The notes under the pieces are model-generated. The model searched no databases. It saw only the letters and a list, made by a program, of their open reading frames with translations, and was not told the DNA's origin. A program made the translations under genes and the position numbers. This document shows, piece by piece, positions 34,229-43,700 of a stretch of 64,000 nucleotides of DNA (position 1 is the stretch's first letter; the number at the start of each line of letters is the position of its first letter). Location of the stretch: NCBI RefSeq assembly GCF_007827455.1, contig NZ_VISM01000001.1:1279501-1343500 (forward strand), in the 5' to 3' direction. Source of the DNA: Lutibacter sp. Hel_I_33_5. Its GTDB lineage: Bacteria > Bacteroidota > Bacteroidia > Flavobacteriales > Flavobacteriaceae.

Positions 34229-35839
34229 TTAATGTGCGTATCGTTGTGGTCCACCTCTACGAATTTCTTCATTTGCAAACTCTTCAAATTGTTTAAAATT
34301 CACTCTAAATGCATTCGATAATTTAAACGCTGTTTTATAATAAGCCTCATCATTATTCCAAGTTGCTCTCGGGCTTAATACTGAAGTCGGAACTCCTGGA
34401 CACGTCCTAGGTTGTGCAACTCCAAATACTGAATGAATATGATAATCTTCATAGGTGTAATCACCTAAATCACCATTTAAAACGGCAGTAATCATTGCTC
34501 TCGTATATTTTAATGCCATCCGTTTTCCTACTCCATATTGTCCGCCAGACCAACCTGTATTTACCAACCAAACATTTACACCCGATTCCACCATTTTCTT
34601 ACTTAACATTTCCGCATATTTTGTGGGATGTAGTGGCATAAATGGAGCACCAAAACAAGCTGAAAAACTTGGTACTGGTTCTGTAACTCCTGCTTCTGTT
34701 CCTGCAACTTTAGCCGTGTATCCAGAAATAAAATGATACGCTGCTTGTGCAGGTGTTAACTTAGATATTGGAGGCAAAACTCCAAATGCATCCGCTGTTA
34801 AAAAGAATATATTTTTTGGATTCTTCCCAATTGAAGGTTTCTGAATATTCTCTATATGATAAATCGGATAACTTACTCGTGTATTTTGTGTAATTGAGAT
34901 ATCAGAAAAATCAACATCTCCTTTTTCATTCATTACAACATTCTCTAATATTGCTCCTTTTTTAATCGCAGAATAAATCTCTGGTTCTTGCTCTTCTGAT
35001 AGGTTTATCACTTTTGCATAACAACCACCTTCAAAATTAAATACGGTATTTTCTGCTGTCCAACCATGCTCATCATCACCAATTAAACTTCTATTGGGAT
35101 CTGTAGATAAGGTAGTTTTTCCCGTACCTGATAATCCGAAGAAAATAGCTGTATCACCTTCTATACCAACATTTGCAGAACAGTGCATTGGCAATGTATT
35201 TTTAAATACTGGAAGAATGAAATTTAATGCAGAAAAGATTCCTTTTTTAATTTCTCCTGTGTAACCAGTTCCACCAATCAACGCTATTTTTTTAGTGAAA
35301 TTTAAAATCGCAAAATTATGCTGTCTTGTTCCGTCAATGTCTGCATCAGCCAAAAAACCTGGCGCATTAATTACTGTCCATTCTGGAGAAAAATCTTTTA
35401 ATTCTTCATCCGTAGGACGTAAAAACATGTTGTAAGCAAACATATTACTCCAAGGATACTCATTTACAACTCTAATATTTAGTTTGTAATTTTCATCCGC
35501 ACATGCATAACTATCTCTTACAAAAATTTCTTTTTCAGATAAGTAGCTTGTTACTTTATCATACAATTTATCAAACTTTTCTGCATCAAAAGGTAAATTG
35601 ATATCACTCCACCAAACTTTATCTTTGGTTATGTCATCTTTTACAATAAATCGATCTTTTGGTGATCTTCCTGTAAACTCGCCAGTGTTGACTGCAATTG
35701 CTCCTAAAGAAGATACTTTTCCTTGATTTTTTTCAACAGTTTCATCATGTAATTCATCAGATGTTAGCTGATAACGAACTGTTGCATTTTTGATTCCTAG
35801 ATTATTTAACGAAATCGATTTCGTATTTGTATCTACCAT
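34229..35839 (-). CDS. pckA: Phosphoenolpyruvate carboxykinase (ATP)
   Basis: A 536-residue gluconeogenic enzyme that turns oxaloacetate and ATP into phosphoenolpyruvate. The P-loop is GLSGTGKTTLSTDP, preceded by MHCSANVG; RSLIGDDEHGW, GEFTGRSPKDRF and NTGWSGGQYGVGKRM are further hallmarks of the ATP-type enzyme. The ATG at 35839 gives the usual N terminus; a longer in-frame start would include the promoter box at 35872-35879. An imperfect operator-like repeat sits just upstream of that box. Confidence 0.95.
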   Translation of the reverse strand: MVDTNTKSISLNNLGIKNATVRYQLTSDELHDETVEKNQGKVSSLGAIAVNTGEFTGRSPKDRFIVKDDITKDKVWWSDINLPFDAEKFDKLYDKVTSYLSEKEIFVRDSYACADENYKLNIRVVNEYPWSNMFAYNMFLRPTDEELKDFSPEWTVINAPGFLADADIDGTRQHNFAILNFTKKIALIGGTGYTGEIKKGIFSALNFILPVFKNTLPMHCSANVGIEGDTAIFFGLSGTGKTTLSTDPNRSLIGDDEHGWTAENTVFNFEGGCYAKVINLSEEQEPEIYSAIKKGAILENVVMNEKGDVDFSDISITQNTRVSYPIYHIENIQKPSIGKNPKNIFFLTADAFGVLPPISKLTPAQAAYHFISGYTAKVAGTEAGVTEPVPSFSACFGAPFMPLHPTKYAEMLSKKMVESGVNVWLVNTGWSGGQYGVGKRMALKYTRAMITAVLNGDLGDYTYEDYHIHSVFGVAQPRTCPGVPTSVLSPRATWNNDEAYYKTAFKLSNAFRVNFKQFEEFANEEIRRGGPQRYAH

Positions 35840-35871
35840 TACAATATTTTTAGTTAAGTTATTGTTGTGAG

Positions 35872-35879
35872 CAAAATTA
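35872..35879 (-). promoter_or_regulatory. -7 promoter box (TAATTTTG) of pckA
   Basis: Minus-strand TAATTTTG matches TAnnTTTG, 32 bases before the pckA ATG. Immediately upstream, atattatt and aataatat (35884-35891 and 35898-35905) form an 8-bp inverted repeat around atacgc that could be an operator. Confidence 0.55.
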
Positions 35880-35934
35880 CGTAATATTATTATACGCAAT
35901 AATATATATATAAATTTTATTAACTATTGATTGT

Positions 35935-36309
35935 TTATTTCTTTAATTTAAAGAAGTAATACGTCATTAAACCCCAGCCCAATATGAAAAAAAGACCTCC
36001 AAAAGGTGTAACAAACCAAATACTTTTTGCTGGAACATTTAATAAATGAATGGCATAAATAGACCCAGAGAAAAACAAAATCCCAATAAAAAACAGCATA
36101 CTTAATCTATTTTTTTGGCTTTTGGAAAATTCAGTAAACATATTCAAAAATAATATTACAATTACATGATAAATTTGATACCTCACTGCCGTTTCAAAAC
36201 TATGAAGTGCATCAACAGAGAGTTTTTCTTTTAACACATGTGCGCCAAAAGCACCCAAAATAATTGCGCATATTCCTAAAACCGAAGCAATTGTTAAATT
36301 TTTATACAT
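35935..36309 (-). CDS. DUF423 family membrane protein
   Basis: A 124-residue protein with four hydrophobic helices. GICAIILGAFGAHVLKEKLS at the start and LHSFETAVRYQIYHVIVILFL (read in pieces) in the second helix are the DUF423 signature, and the C-terminal PFGGLFFILGW closes the family pattern. E. coli YgdD is a member; no function is known. It stands alone on the minus strand between pckA and the divergent saccharopine dehydrogenase gene. Confidence 0.88.
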   Translation of the reverse strand: MYKNLTIASVLGICAIILGAFGAHVLKEKLSVDALHSFETAVRYQIYHVIVILFLNMFTEFSKSQKNRLSMLFFIGILFFSGSIYAIHLLNVPAKSIWFVTPFGGLFFILGWGLMTYYFFKLKK

Positions 36310-36344
36310 TTTTTTAATTTTTGTTATATTTTAAACAATTTATG

Positions 36345-36352
36345 TACTTTAG
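36345..36352 (+). promoter_or_regulatory. Promoter (-33 TTG at 36321, -7 TACTTTAG) of the saccharopine dehydrogenase gene
   Basis: TACTTTAG differs from TAnnTTTG at one position. A TTG at 36321-36323 lies 21 bases upstream, within the expected spacing for Bacteroidota promoters. Confidence 0.5.
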
Positions 36353-36380
36353 CACCTAAACAAAAGTACAGAATAAATAC

Positions 36381-37751
36381 ATGAGAAATATATTAATTAT
36401 TGGAGCGGGAAGATCTAGTTCATCACTAATAAAGTATTTATTAGATAAATCAGAAAAAGAAAATCTACAAGTTATAATTGGTGATATTTCTCTAGAAAAT
36501 GCACAACAAAAAATAAATAATCATAAAAATGGTGTCGCAATTTCTTTAGATGTTTTTAATTCTGACCAAAGAATTGATGCCATAAAAAATGCCAATGTTG
36601 TTATTTCTATGCTGCCTGCTAGATTTCACATTGAAGTAGCAAAAGATTGTGTAACTTACAGTAAACATATGGTTACGGCTTCTTATGTTTCTCAAGAAAT
36701 GAAAGCCTTAGATACATCAGTAAAAGAAAAAGGTTTAGTTTTTATGAATGAAATCGGACTTGATCCAGGAGTAGATCATATGAGTGCCATGCAAATTATT
36801 GATAGAATTAGAGATAACGGTGCAGACATGCTTTTGTTTGAATCTTTTTGTGGCGGATTAGTTGCTCCAGAAAGTGATGATAATTTGTGGAATTACAAGT
36901 TTACTTGGAATCCAAGAAATGTAGTGTTAGCAGGACAAGGTGGCGCAGCTATGTTTATACAAGAAGGTACATATAAATATATTCCGTATCATAAATTATT
37001 TAGAAGAACTGAGTTTTTAAAAATTAATGGCAGCGGAAATTTCGAAGCGTATGCCAATAGAGATTCATTAAAATATAGAAATATTTATGGTTTAGATAAC
37101 ATTCCGACTATGTATAGAGGAACTATTAGAAAAATTGGTTTTTCTAGAGCTTGGAATGTCTTTGTACAACTTGGAATGACAGATGACACATACACTATTG
37201 AAGATTCTAAAAACATGACCTATCGTGATTTTACAAATCTATTTCTTGCCTACTCACCGACTGATTCTGTAGAATTAAAATTTAGATCGTATTTAAAAAT
37301 TGATCAAGATGATATTATGTGGGAGAAATTTTTGGAATTAAACATTTTTGATGCTTCAAAAAAAGTTGAGCTACAAAATGCTACACCAGCACAAATCTTG
37401 CAAAAGATTTTATCCGACAAATGGACATTACAACAACATGATAAGGATATGATTGTGATGCATCATAAGTTTGGTTACAACTACCAAGGAGAAAACAAGC
37501 AATTAGAAAGCAGTATGATTATTAATGGTGACGACCAAACCTATACTGCAATGGCAAAAACTGTTGGTTTACCTGTTGCAATGGCTGCTTTAAAAATATT
37601 AAATGGAGAGATAAAAACGCCAGGTGTTCAATTACCAATTTCTAAAGAAGTATACGAACCTATATTAAAAGAATTAGAAGAGTACGGAATTATATTTGTT
37701 GAGAAAGAAGTTCCTTATTTAGGATATAATCCTGATAATGTTATTGGGTAA
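36381..37751 (+). CDS. Saccharopine dehydrogenase family protein
   Basis: A 456-residue NAD(P)-dependent enzyme. The Rossmann motif is ILIIGAGRSSSSLIKYL at the N terminus, with GDISLENA as the cofactor loop. NEIGLDPGVDHMSAM is the signature of saccharopine reductase/dehydrogenase, and SFCGGLVAPESDDNLWNYKFTW (in pieces) forms the substrate domain. The glutamate-forming enzyme splits saccharopine to 2-aminoadipate semialdehyde and glutamate in lysine catabolism. No partner lysine-ketoglutarate reductase is in the window, so direction and substrate are inferred. Confidence 0.87.
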   Translation: MRNILIIGAGRSSSSLIKYLLDKSEKENLQVIIGDISLENAQQKINNHKNGVAISLDVFNSDQRIDAIKNANVVISMLPARFHIEVAKDCVTYSKHMVTASYVSQEMKALDTSVKEKGLVFMNEIGLDPGVDHMSAMQIIDRIRDNGADMLLFESFCGGLVAPESDDNLWNYKFTWNPRNVVLAGQGGAAMFIQEGTYKYIPYHKLFRRTEFLKINGSGNFEAYANRDSLKYRNIYGLDNIPTMYRGTIRKIGFSRAWNVFVQLGMTDDTYTIEDSKNMTYRDFTNLFLAYSPTDSVELKFRSYLKIDQDDIMWEKFLELNIFDASKKVELQNATPAQILQKILSDKWTLQQHDKDMIVMHHKFGYNYQGENKQLESSMIINGDDQTYTAMAKTVGLPVAMAALKILNGEIKTPGVQLPISKEVYEPILKELEEYGIIFVEKEVPYLGYNPDNVIG

Positions 37752-37753
37752 TA

Positions 37754-38476
37754 TTACATTTTTAAATAAAAATCTTTAGTCAAATCAATATACTCTTCAG
37801 TGTATTGATGACGAGCAATTTCTATAACCAATTCTTTTTCTTTTATTTCTTTTTGATGAAAAGAAAACTCTAAAAGACTACGTTTTATTTCTGATGTTTG
37901 AGTTCCTTTAATTCTACAAACACTGTTTAAAAACATATCATTTTCTAAAGTCAATCCTATAATATTCTCTTCTTCTTTATAGGGAACGATCAAAGCAAAA
38001 GTTCCTGTTTTTGACAAAATTTTTGAAACTCCAGAAATCAATTCTTCAAAAGATAAAGAGGATGTAAATCGCGCTTTATTTCTAGCGGCATTATCAGTTT
38101 CAAAATCATCTGAATAAAAAGGAGGATTAGAAACAATTAAATCATAGGTTTCCTCTTCTTCAGCTAGTTCATTAGCAAAATCTTGAAAAGAGGAATTATA
38201 ACAAAATAACCGATCTCCCCAATCTGATTGTTCAAAATTCTCTACTGTTTGTTCGTATGCATTTTCATCAATTTCAACAGCATCAATAGTCATTGCATCA
38301 GAACGTTGCGCTAACATTAACCCGATAAGTCCTGTACCAGAACCGATATCTAATATACTGTCTGGAAAACCATCAATAGAACACCATGCGCCTAATAAAA
38401 CACCATCAGTTCCAACTTTCATAGCGGTTTTATCTTGATGAATGGTAAACTCTTTAAATTTAAATGGTTTGTTCAT
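37754..38476 (-). CDS. tRNA1(Val) (adenine(37)-N6)-methyltransferase-like enzyme (YfiC/TrmN6)
   Basis: A 240-residue SAM-dependent methyltransferase. KFKEFTIHQDKTAMKVGTDGVLLGAW (in pieces) and LDIGSGTGLIGLMLAQR form motif I, VEIDENAY motif II, and LIVSNPPFYSDDF carries the NPPF catalytic motif of N6-adenine methylases. This matches E. coli YfiC, which methylates A37 of tRNA1(Val). It converges on the saccharopine dehydrogenase gene with a two-base gap. Confidence 0.87.
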   Translation of the reverse strand: MNKPFKFKEFTIHQDKTAMKVGTDGVLLGAWCSIDGFPDSILDIGSGTGLIGLMLAQRSDAMTIDAVEIDENAYEQTVENFEQSDWGDRLFCYNSSFQDFANELAEEEETYDLIVSNPPFYSDDFETDNAARNKARFTSSLSFEELISGVSKILSKTGTFALIVPYKEEENIIGLTLENDMFLNSVCRIKGTQTSEIKRSLLEFSFHQKEIKEKELVIEIARHQYTEEYIDLTKDFYLKM

Positions 38477-38484
38477 ATAAAATG

Positions 38485-38492
38485 CAAATCTA
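38485..38492 (-). promoter_or_regulatory. -7 promoter box (TAGATTTG) of the TrmN6-like gene
   Basis: Minus-strand TAGATTTG matches TAnnTTTG, only eight bases before the ATG at 38476, so the leader is very short. Confidence 0.55.
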
Positions 38493-38536
38493 ACTTTACA
38501 AGTTTATATAAATTCCTTTTTTAGTAAGTTTTTACC

Positions 38537-38544
38537 TATTTTTG
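38537..38544 (+). promoter_or_regulatory. -7 promoter box (TATTTTTG) of the peptidoglycan-binding protein gene
   Basis: TATTTTTG matches TAnnTTTG, 33 bases before the ATG at 38578. It supports that ATG over the in-frame start at 38542, which overlaps the box. Confidence 0.55.
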
Positions 38545-38577
38545 TTAAAGAACGACCATTCTGTAAATAAAACCATT

Positions 38578-39228
38578 ATGAAACAAATCATCATTTTTCT
38601 ACTTCTAATCATTGCCTTTTTTATTGGTTTTGGAAAGTATCAACAATATAAAAGATATCATACTGAAGAAGTTAATTACAAAACAGCAAAAAAGATTGAT
38701 GCTGATTATCATAATAAAGAGGTTCTCTTAAAATATTATGAAGCCATTGAAGATATAAATAGTTTTGTTAAAATGGAATGGACGGCAAATGATATAGATG
38801 TTAGAACACCTGAGGATGATGATGCAGAAACACAACGCGCTATAAAAAATTATTCAAAAAAAATAGCAAAGATTAAATTCTATGAAGACATCCTTGAGAA
38901 CTCTTTACAATTAAAAGAAAAAGGATTATCTAATAAAGACATTAAGTTTTTAGAAGAAACTGGACTAGATTATAAATCACATCAAAAAAATCTAAAATTC
39001 GATAAAATAAAAGGATTGTATAATTCAGAAATCAAAATATACAATGGTAGAAAAAGTCCATTAACATTTGAAGTTCAAAAACAACTTACAAAACTTGGTT
39101 ATACATTAGATATTGATGGGGCTTATAGACAAGAAACTATTAATGCTGTTAAAGATTTTGAAACTAAAAACAACCTTCTATCTGATGGGTTATTAGATGT
39201 TATAACTTTAGAGAAGTTGTTTGAATAA
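38578..39228 (+). CDS. Membrane-anchored protein with C-terminal peptidoglycan-binding domain
   Basis: A 216-residue protein with an N-terminal transmembrane helix (~4-17, IIIFLLLIIAFFIGFG), a charged helical middle, and a C-terminal PG_binding_1-type domain: VQKQLTKLGYTLDIDGAYRQETINAVKDFETKN (in pieces) matches the repeated pattern LxxLGY...DGxxGxxTxxAVxxFQ. The middle matches nothing I know. It likely tethers the inner membrane to the cell wall or senses it. It converges on the tRNA-Ser gene. Confidence 0.75.
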   Translation: MKQIIIFLLLIIAFFIGFGKYQQYKRYHTEEVNYKTAKKIDADYHNKEVLLKYYEAIEDINSFVKMEWTANDIDVRTPEDDDAETQRAIKNYSKKIAKIKFYEDILENSLQLKEKGLSNKDIKFLEETGLDYKSHQKNLKFDKIKGLYNSEIKIYNGRKSPLTFEVQKQLTKLGYTLDIDGAYRQETINAVKDFETKNNLLSDGLLDVITLEKLFE

Positions 39229-39241
39229 CCAATAAAATTTG

Positions 39242-39326
39242 CAGAGAGGAAGGGATTCGAACCCTCGATACGTTGCCGTATACACGCTTTCCAAGCGTGC
39301 GCCTTCGACCACTCGGCCACCTCTCT
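39242..39326 (-). tRNA. tRNA-Ser (anticodon GGA)
   Basis: On the minus strand the 85-base gene starts AGAGAGGTGGCCGAGTGG and ends TTCGAATCCCTTCCTCTCTG. The acceptor arms AGAGAGG and CCTCTCT pair perfectly; the anticodon loop TTGGAAA gives GGA (Ser, codons UCC/UCU). The long variable arm of class II tRNAs is present (TATACGGCAACGTATC region). CCA is not encoded. Its first two bases overlap the rimM stop codon, so processing must cut a shared transcript there. Confidence 0.95.
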
Positions 39327-39852
39327 AATTTAAATACAAGTCAATTAATCCTTCTGGAGTTTCAACATGTATTGTTTTATGCTCTCTATCCACTTTTTTG
39401 ATAAAATCGTCTATCATAGGAATAAAGATTTCTTTACCCTCATTATCAATTTCAAAAAGAGGCTGTGCAGCTTTATCATTTATATGAACAAGTACACCAA
39501 CGTCACCAAAATTTACATCAACAACTTTAAAACCTATAACTTCATGATAATAAAATTTATCGCCCGAAAGTTTAGGTAGTAAATCTAAAGGCAAATACAC
39601 GCCAGATTTTAAAATAGCATCTGCATCTTCTTCAGAATACACATCTTCAAACTGAACACGTAATTGATTTCCTTTATGCAAAGAACTTTTTTCAATAAAA
39701 AATGGAACCAAATTATTGCCTAAATCGACATAAATTGATTCCATTCCTTTATATAATTCAGGTTCGTCTGTATCTAATTTGATAACAACTTCACCTTTAA
39801 AACTGTATTTTGTAACGATTTTGCCTAAATAAAAACAATCTTCTTTATGCAT
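39325..39852 (-). CDS. rimM: Ribosome maturation factor RimM
   Basis: A 175-residue 16S/30S assembly factor that acts on the ribosomal-protein S19 region. The N-terminal barrel shows YLGKIVTKYSFKGEVVIKLDTD (in pieces) and the C-terminal PRC-barrel YYHEVIGFKVVD...PMIDDFIKKVD. Length is normal. It lies 17 bases after rpsP and its stop codon runs into the tRNA-Ser gene. The usual trmD and rplS do not follow. Confidence 0.92.
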   Translation of the reverse strand: MHKEDCFYLGKIVTKYSFKGEVVIKLDTDEPELYKGMESIYVDLGNNLVPFFIEKSSLHKGNQLRVQFEDVYSEEDADAILKSGVYLPLDLLPKLSGDKFYYHEVIGFKVVDVNFGDVGVLVHINDKAAQPLFEIDNEGKEIFIPMIDDFIKKVDREHKTIHVETPEGLIDLYLN

Positions 39853-39869
39853 TATCGAAATAAATAACG

Positions 39870-40448
39870 TTACTCTGCAGCTTTATCTTCAGCTCTTGCC
39901 TCTGTTGCTTCTTCAGCAGCAGCTTCAACCTCTTCAGTTGCTTCTTCAACAGTTTCTGTAGCCTCAACCGCTTCTTCTGCAGCAGTTGCTTCTTCTTCTA
40001 CTTTTTGTGCAGCAGCAATTCTTGCTTCGTTTACAGCTTTTTCAGCTTCTAAAGCTTTTGCTATAACATCCGCTTTTGCTTTTGCTAATTCTTCTTCTTT
40101 AGAACTTACTTTACCAGTTTTTTCTTCTAACCAAGCATTAAATTTCTCTTCAGCTTGCTCTTCTGTTAAAGCTCCTTTTCTAACTCCACCAGCTAAATGA
40201 TTTTTTAACATTGCTCCTTTATACGACAAAATTGTTCTTGCAGTATCTGTAGGTTGTGCTCCGTTTTGTAACCATTTAACAGCTCCATCAACATCTAAAT
40301 CAATAATTGCTGGATTTACATTAGGATTATACGTTCCTAATTTTTCTAGGAAACGACCATCTCTTTTAGCTCTAGAATCAGCAGCTACAACCCAATAAAA
40401 AGGTTTTCCTTTTTTACCGTGTCTTTGTAATCTAATTTTTACAGGCAT
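39870..40448 (-). CDS. rpsP: 30S ribosomal protein S16 with long Ala/Glu-rich tail
   Basis: A 192-residue protein. Residues 1-80 are canonical S16: [41 protein letters not shown] (read in pieces). The remaining ~110 residues are an extension ending in a low-complexity alanine and glutamate tract, predicted helical and acidic. S16 is usually 75-100 residues; extended forms are common in Bacteroidota. It has a good promoter and heads the rpsP-rimM-tRNA unit. Confidence 0.93.
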   Translation of the reverse strand: MPVKIRLQRHGKKGKPFYWVVAADSRAKRDGRFLEKLGTYNPNVNPAIIDLDVDGAVKWLQNGAQPTDTARTILSYKGAMLKNHLAGGVRKGALTEEQAEEKFNAWLEEKTGKVSSKEEELAKAKADVIAKALEAEKAVNEARIAAAQKVEEEATAAEEAVEATETVEEATEEVEAAAEEATEARAEDKAAE

Positions 40449-40783
40449 TCTTTGTTAATTTTGTAAGGTACTCGACCTTGATTATTAATAATCTTACCAT
40501 CTCGTGATAAGTGGGCGCAAATGTACAAAACCTTTTTAAAACTAAAACACTAATTATCAATATATTTTACACCTTTTTGAGGCGTTACCACGTATCATTC
40601 CTTACACTCATTTTTTACGTGGTTGCACTTTTCGCGTTACACGGCAACTTGCTACAATCGCTAACACAGCAGTACGTAAACTATCAACATTCCGTTAATA
40701 ACTTACAATCAAAAATCTTTCAAAAAAACGTATTTTTACATTCCGTTTAAACAATTAAAAGCAACTACAAATACACACCTTTC
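40449..40783. other. 335-base divergent intergenic region between rpsP and dnaE
   Basis: The left end holds the rpsP promoter. The middle (about 40580-40685) is richer in G and C than other gaps here and contains an inverted repeat accacgta / tacgtggt (40587-40594 and 40616-40623) plus gttgc / gcaac pairs, so a structured leader or regulator site is possible. The right end has a near-consensus box TATTTTTA at 40731-40738 for dnaE. A 79-codon plus-strand frame starting at a GTG crosses the rpsP promoter and is not considered a gene. Confidence 0.5.
40518..40525 (-). promoter_or_regulatory. -7 promoter box (TACATTTG) of rpsP-rimM-tRNA-Ser
   Basis: Minus-strand TACATTTG followed by CGCC matches TAnnTTTG, about 69 bases before the rpsP ATG, giving a leader of some 65 bases. 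Confidence 0.65.
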
Positions 40784-43700
40784 ATGTATTTAATTTTCGA
40801 TACCGAAACTACTGGTTTACCTAAAAGTTGGAATGCTCCAATTACGGATACTGATAATTGGCCAAGAGCCATACAAATTGCATGGCAATTACATGATGAA
40901 ATGGGTATTTTACTAGAAAGTAATGATTTTCTAATTCAACCAGACGGATTTAATATTCCTTATGATGCTGAAAGAATTCACGGTATCTCAACAGAGTTAG
41001 CCCAAGAACAAGGAATTTCATTATCAGAAGGACTTGATGCTTTTAATAATGCGCTTCAGAAAACAAAGTTTATTGTTGGTCAGAATGTAGGTTTCGATAT
41101 CAATATTATGGGATGTGAATTTCATAGACTAGGTGTAGAAAGTAATTTAACATCCCTCCCACTTCTAGATACCTGTACAGAAAAAACAGCTTTTTTATGC
41201 CAGTTGCCTGGCGGACGTGGAGGAAAATTTAAACTACCTACATTAACAGAGTTACATAAACATTTATTTGGTATTCCTTTTAGTGATGCGCATAATGCAA
41301 CTGCGGATGTTGAAGCTACAACACGATGTTTTTTAGAACTGATAAGATTAAGGGAATACACTAAAGAACAGTTAGATGTAGATCAAAGTTATTTTAAAAA
41401 CTATTCCGAAGCCAATCCAAAACCAATACGTTTAATTGGTTTAAAACACATCAACCTTAAAAAGGAAAGTGATAAAATAAGAAAGCGATTAGAAAAAACG
41501 CTAAATAAAGAAATTACAGAAACTTCATCCGAAGAAATTGAAGCTTTAAAGGACGCAACTTTTGCGCATTTACATAATCATTCTCAATATTCTGTACTAC
41601 AATCTACAACTCAGATTGGTAATATTGTAAAAGCTGCTGCAAACGATAATATGTCTGCAGTTGCTATAACCGATACCGGAAATATGATGGCAGCTTTTCA
41701 TTTTGTGAAAGAAGTTATCAATCATAATAAATCAGCAGGAAAACCATTAAAAGCTATTGTTGGTTGCGAATTTAATGTTTGTGAAAATCATTTAGATAAA
41801 ACAAAAAAAGACAACGGTTATCAAATTGTTTTATTGGCAAAAAATAAAAAAGGATATCATAATTTAGCTAAAATGTCTTCTATTGCTTTTGTTGATGGCT
41901 TTTATTATATCCCAAGAATTGATAGAGAAATCATCAAAAAATATAAAGAAGACGTTATTGTTTTAACTGGGAGTTTATATGGAGAAGTTCCAAGTAAAAT
42001 TCTTAATGTTGGCGAAAAACAAGCCGAAGATGCATTACTTTGGTGGAAAGAAGAATTTGGTGATGATTTTTATATCGAATTGATGCGTCATAATCAACAA
42101 GATGAAAAAATTGTAAACGAAACCTTATTAAAATTTGCTAAAAAACACGATGTAAAAACAGTTGCTACTAACAATACTTTTTACTTAAATAAAGAAGATG
42201 CCAATGCACATGATATTTTATTATGTGTAAAAGATGGCGAAAAACAAGCAACTCCAAAAGGACGTGGACGAGGATATCGTTATGGATTACCAAACGATGA
42301 ATACTATTTTAAGTCTTCTGAAGAGATGAAAAAACTCTTTGCAGATGTTCCAGATTCAATTATAAACATTCAAGAAGTAGTCGATAAAATTGAGCCTTTT
42401 GTTTTAGCGAGAGATGTTTTATTACCCGCTTTTGATATTCCAACTGAATTCCAAGATAAAGAAGATGAAAAAGATGGTGGAAAACGAGGAGAAAACAATT
42501 ATCTAAATCATTTAACTTACGTTGGTGCTAAAAAACGGTATGGAGAATTAACAGAAGAATTAAAAGAAAGATTAGATTTTGAGCTAGAAGTAATTGAAAA
42601 AACTGGGTATCCAGGATATTTTTTAATTGTTGAAGATTTTATTAGAGAAGCCAGAAAAATGGATGTTTCCGTTGGTCCAGGGCGTGGATCTGCGGCAGGT
42701 TCAGTTGTTGCCTATTGCCTTTGGATTACGAATATAGACCCTATTAAATACGACTTACTTTTTGAGCGTTTTTTAAATCCAGAACGTGTATCAATGCCCG
42801 ATATTGATATAGATTTTGATGATGAGGGACGATCTAGAGTCATGGATTATGTTATAAATAAATATGGGGCTAATCAGGTTGCGCAAATTATTACTTACGG
42901 AACCATGGCTGCAAAATCTTCCATTCGAGATACTGCTAGAGTTTTAGATTTACCACTTTTTGAAGCGGATAGAATTGCAAAATTAATCCCAGGAATTAAG
43001 CTGAAAAATATTTTTGGTGATGATGATAAAAGTAAAGGTAAAGTTGCTGCATTACGTTCCGAAGAAAAGCAATTAGTTGAAGAGCTTAGAACAATTTCTT
43101 ACGGAAATGATCTAGCTTCAGAAACTATAAATAAAGCAACTATTTTAGAAGGTTCAGTTAGAAATACAGGGATTCATGCTTGTGGAGTTATTATTACGCC
43201 AAGTGACATTACAAATTATGTTCCAGTAGCTTTAGCTAAAGATTCCGACATGTATGTTACCCAATTTGATAATTCAGTCGTAGAATCTGCTGGGTTATTA
43301 AAAATGGATTTCTTAGGACTAAAAACACTGACTTTAATTAAAGATACTGTAAAAATTGTTAAAGCGAAACATGATGTTGATTTAGATCCTGAAAATTTTC
43401 CGCTAGATGATGAAAAGACATATGAGTTATTTCAACGAGGAGAAACGGTAGGGATTTTTCAATATGAATCTCCAGGAATGCAAAAACACATGCGCTCTTT
43501 AAAACCGACCGTTTTTGAAGATTTAATTGCCATGAATGCTTTGTATCGTCCAGGACCAATGGAGTATATTCCTTCTTTTATTAACCGTAAACACGGAACT
43601 GAAGATATAGAATACGATTTACCTGCCATGGAAGAATATCTTTCTGAGACCTACGGAATTACGGTATACCAAGAGCAAGTAATGTTACTATCGCAAAAGT

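Noticed and set aside
40511..40750. 79-codon plus-strand open frame between rpsP and dnaE
   Set aside because: It begins at a GTG inside the rpsP promoter, has no recognisable domain and a composition typical of non-coding DNA here.
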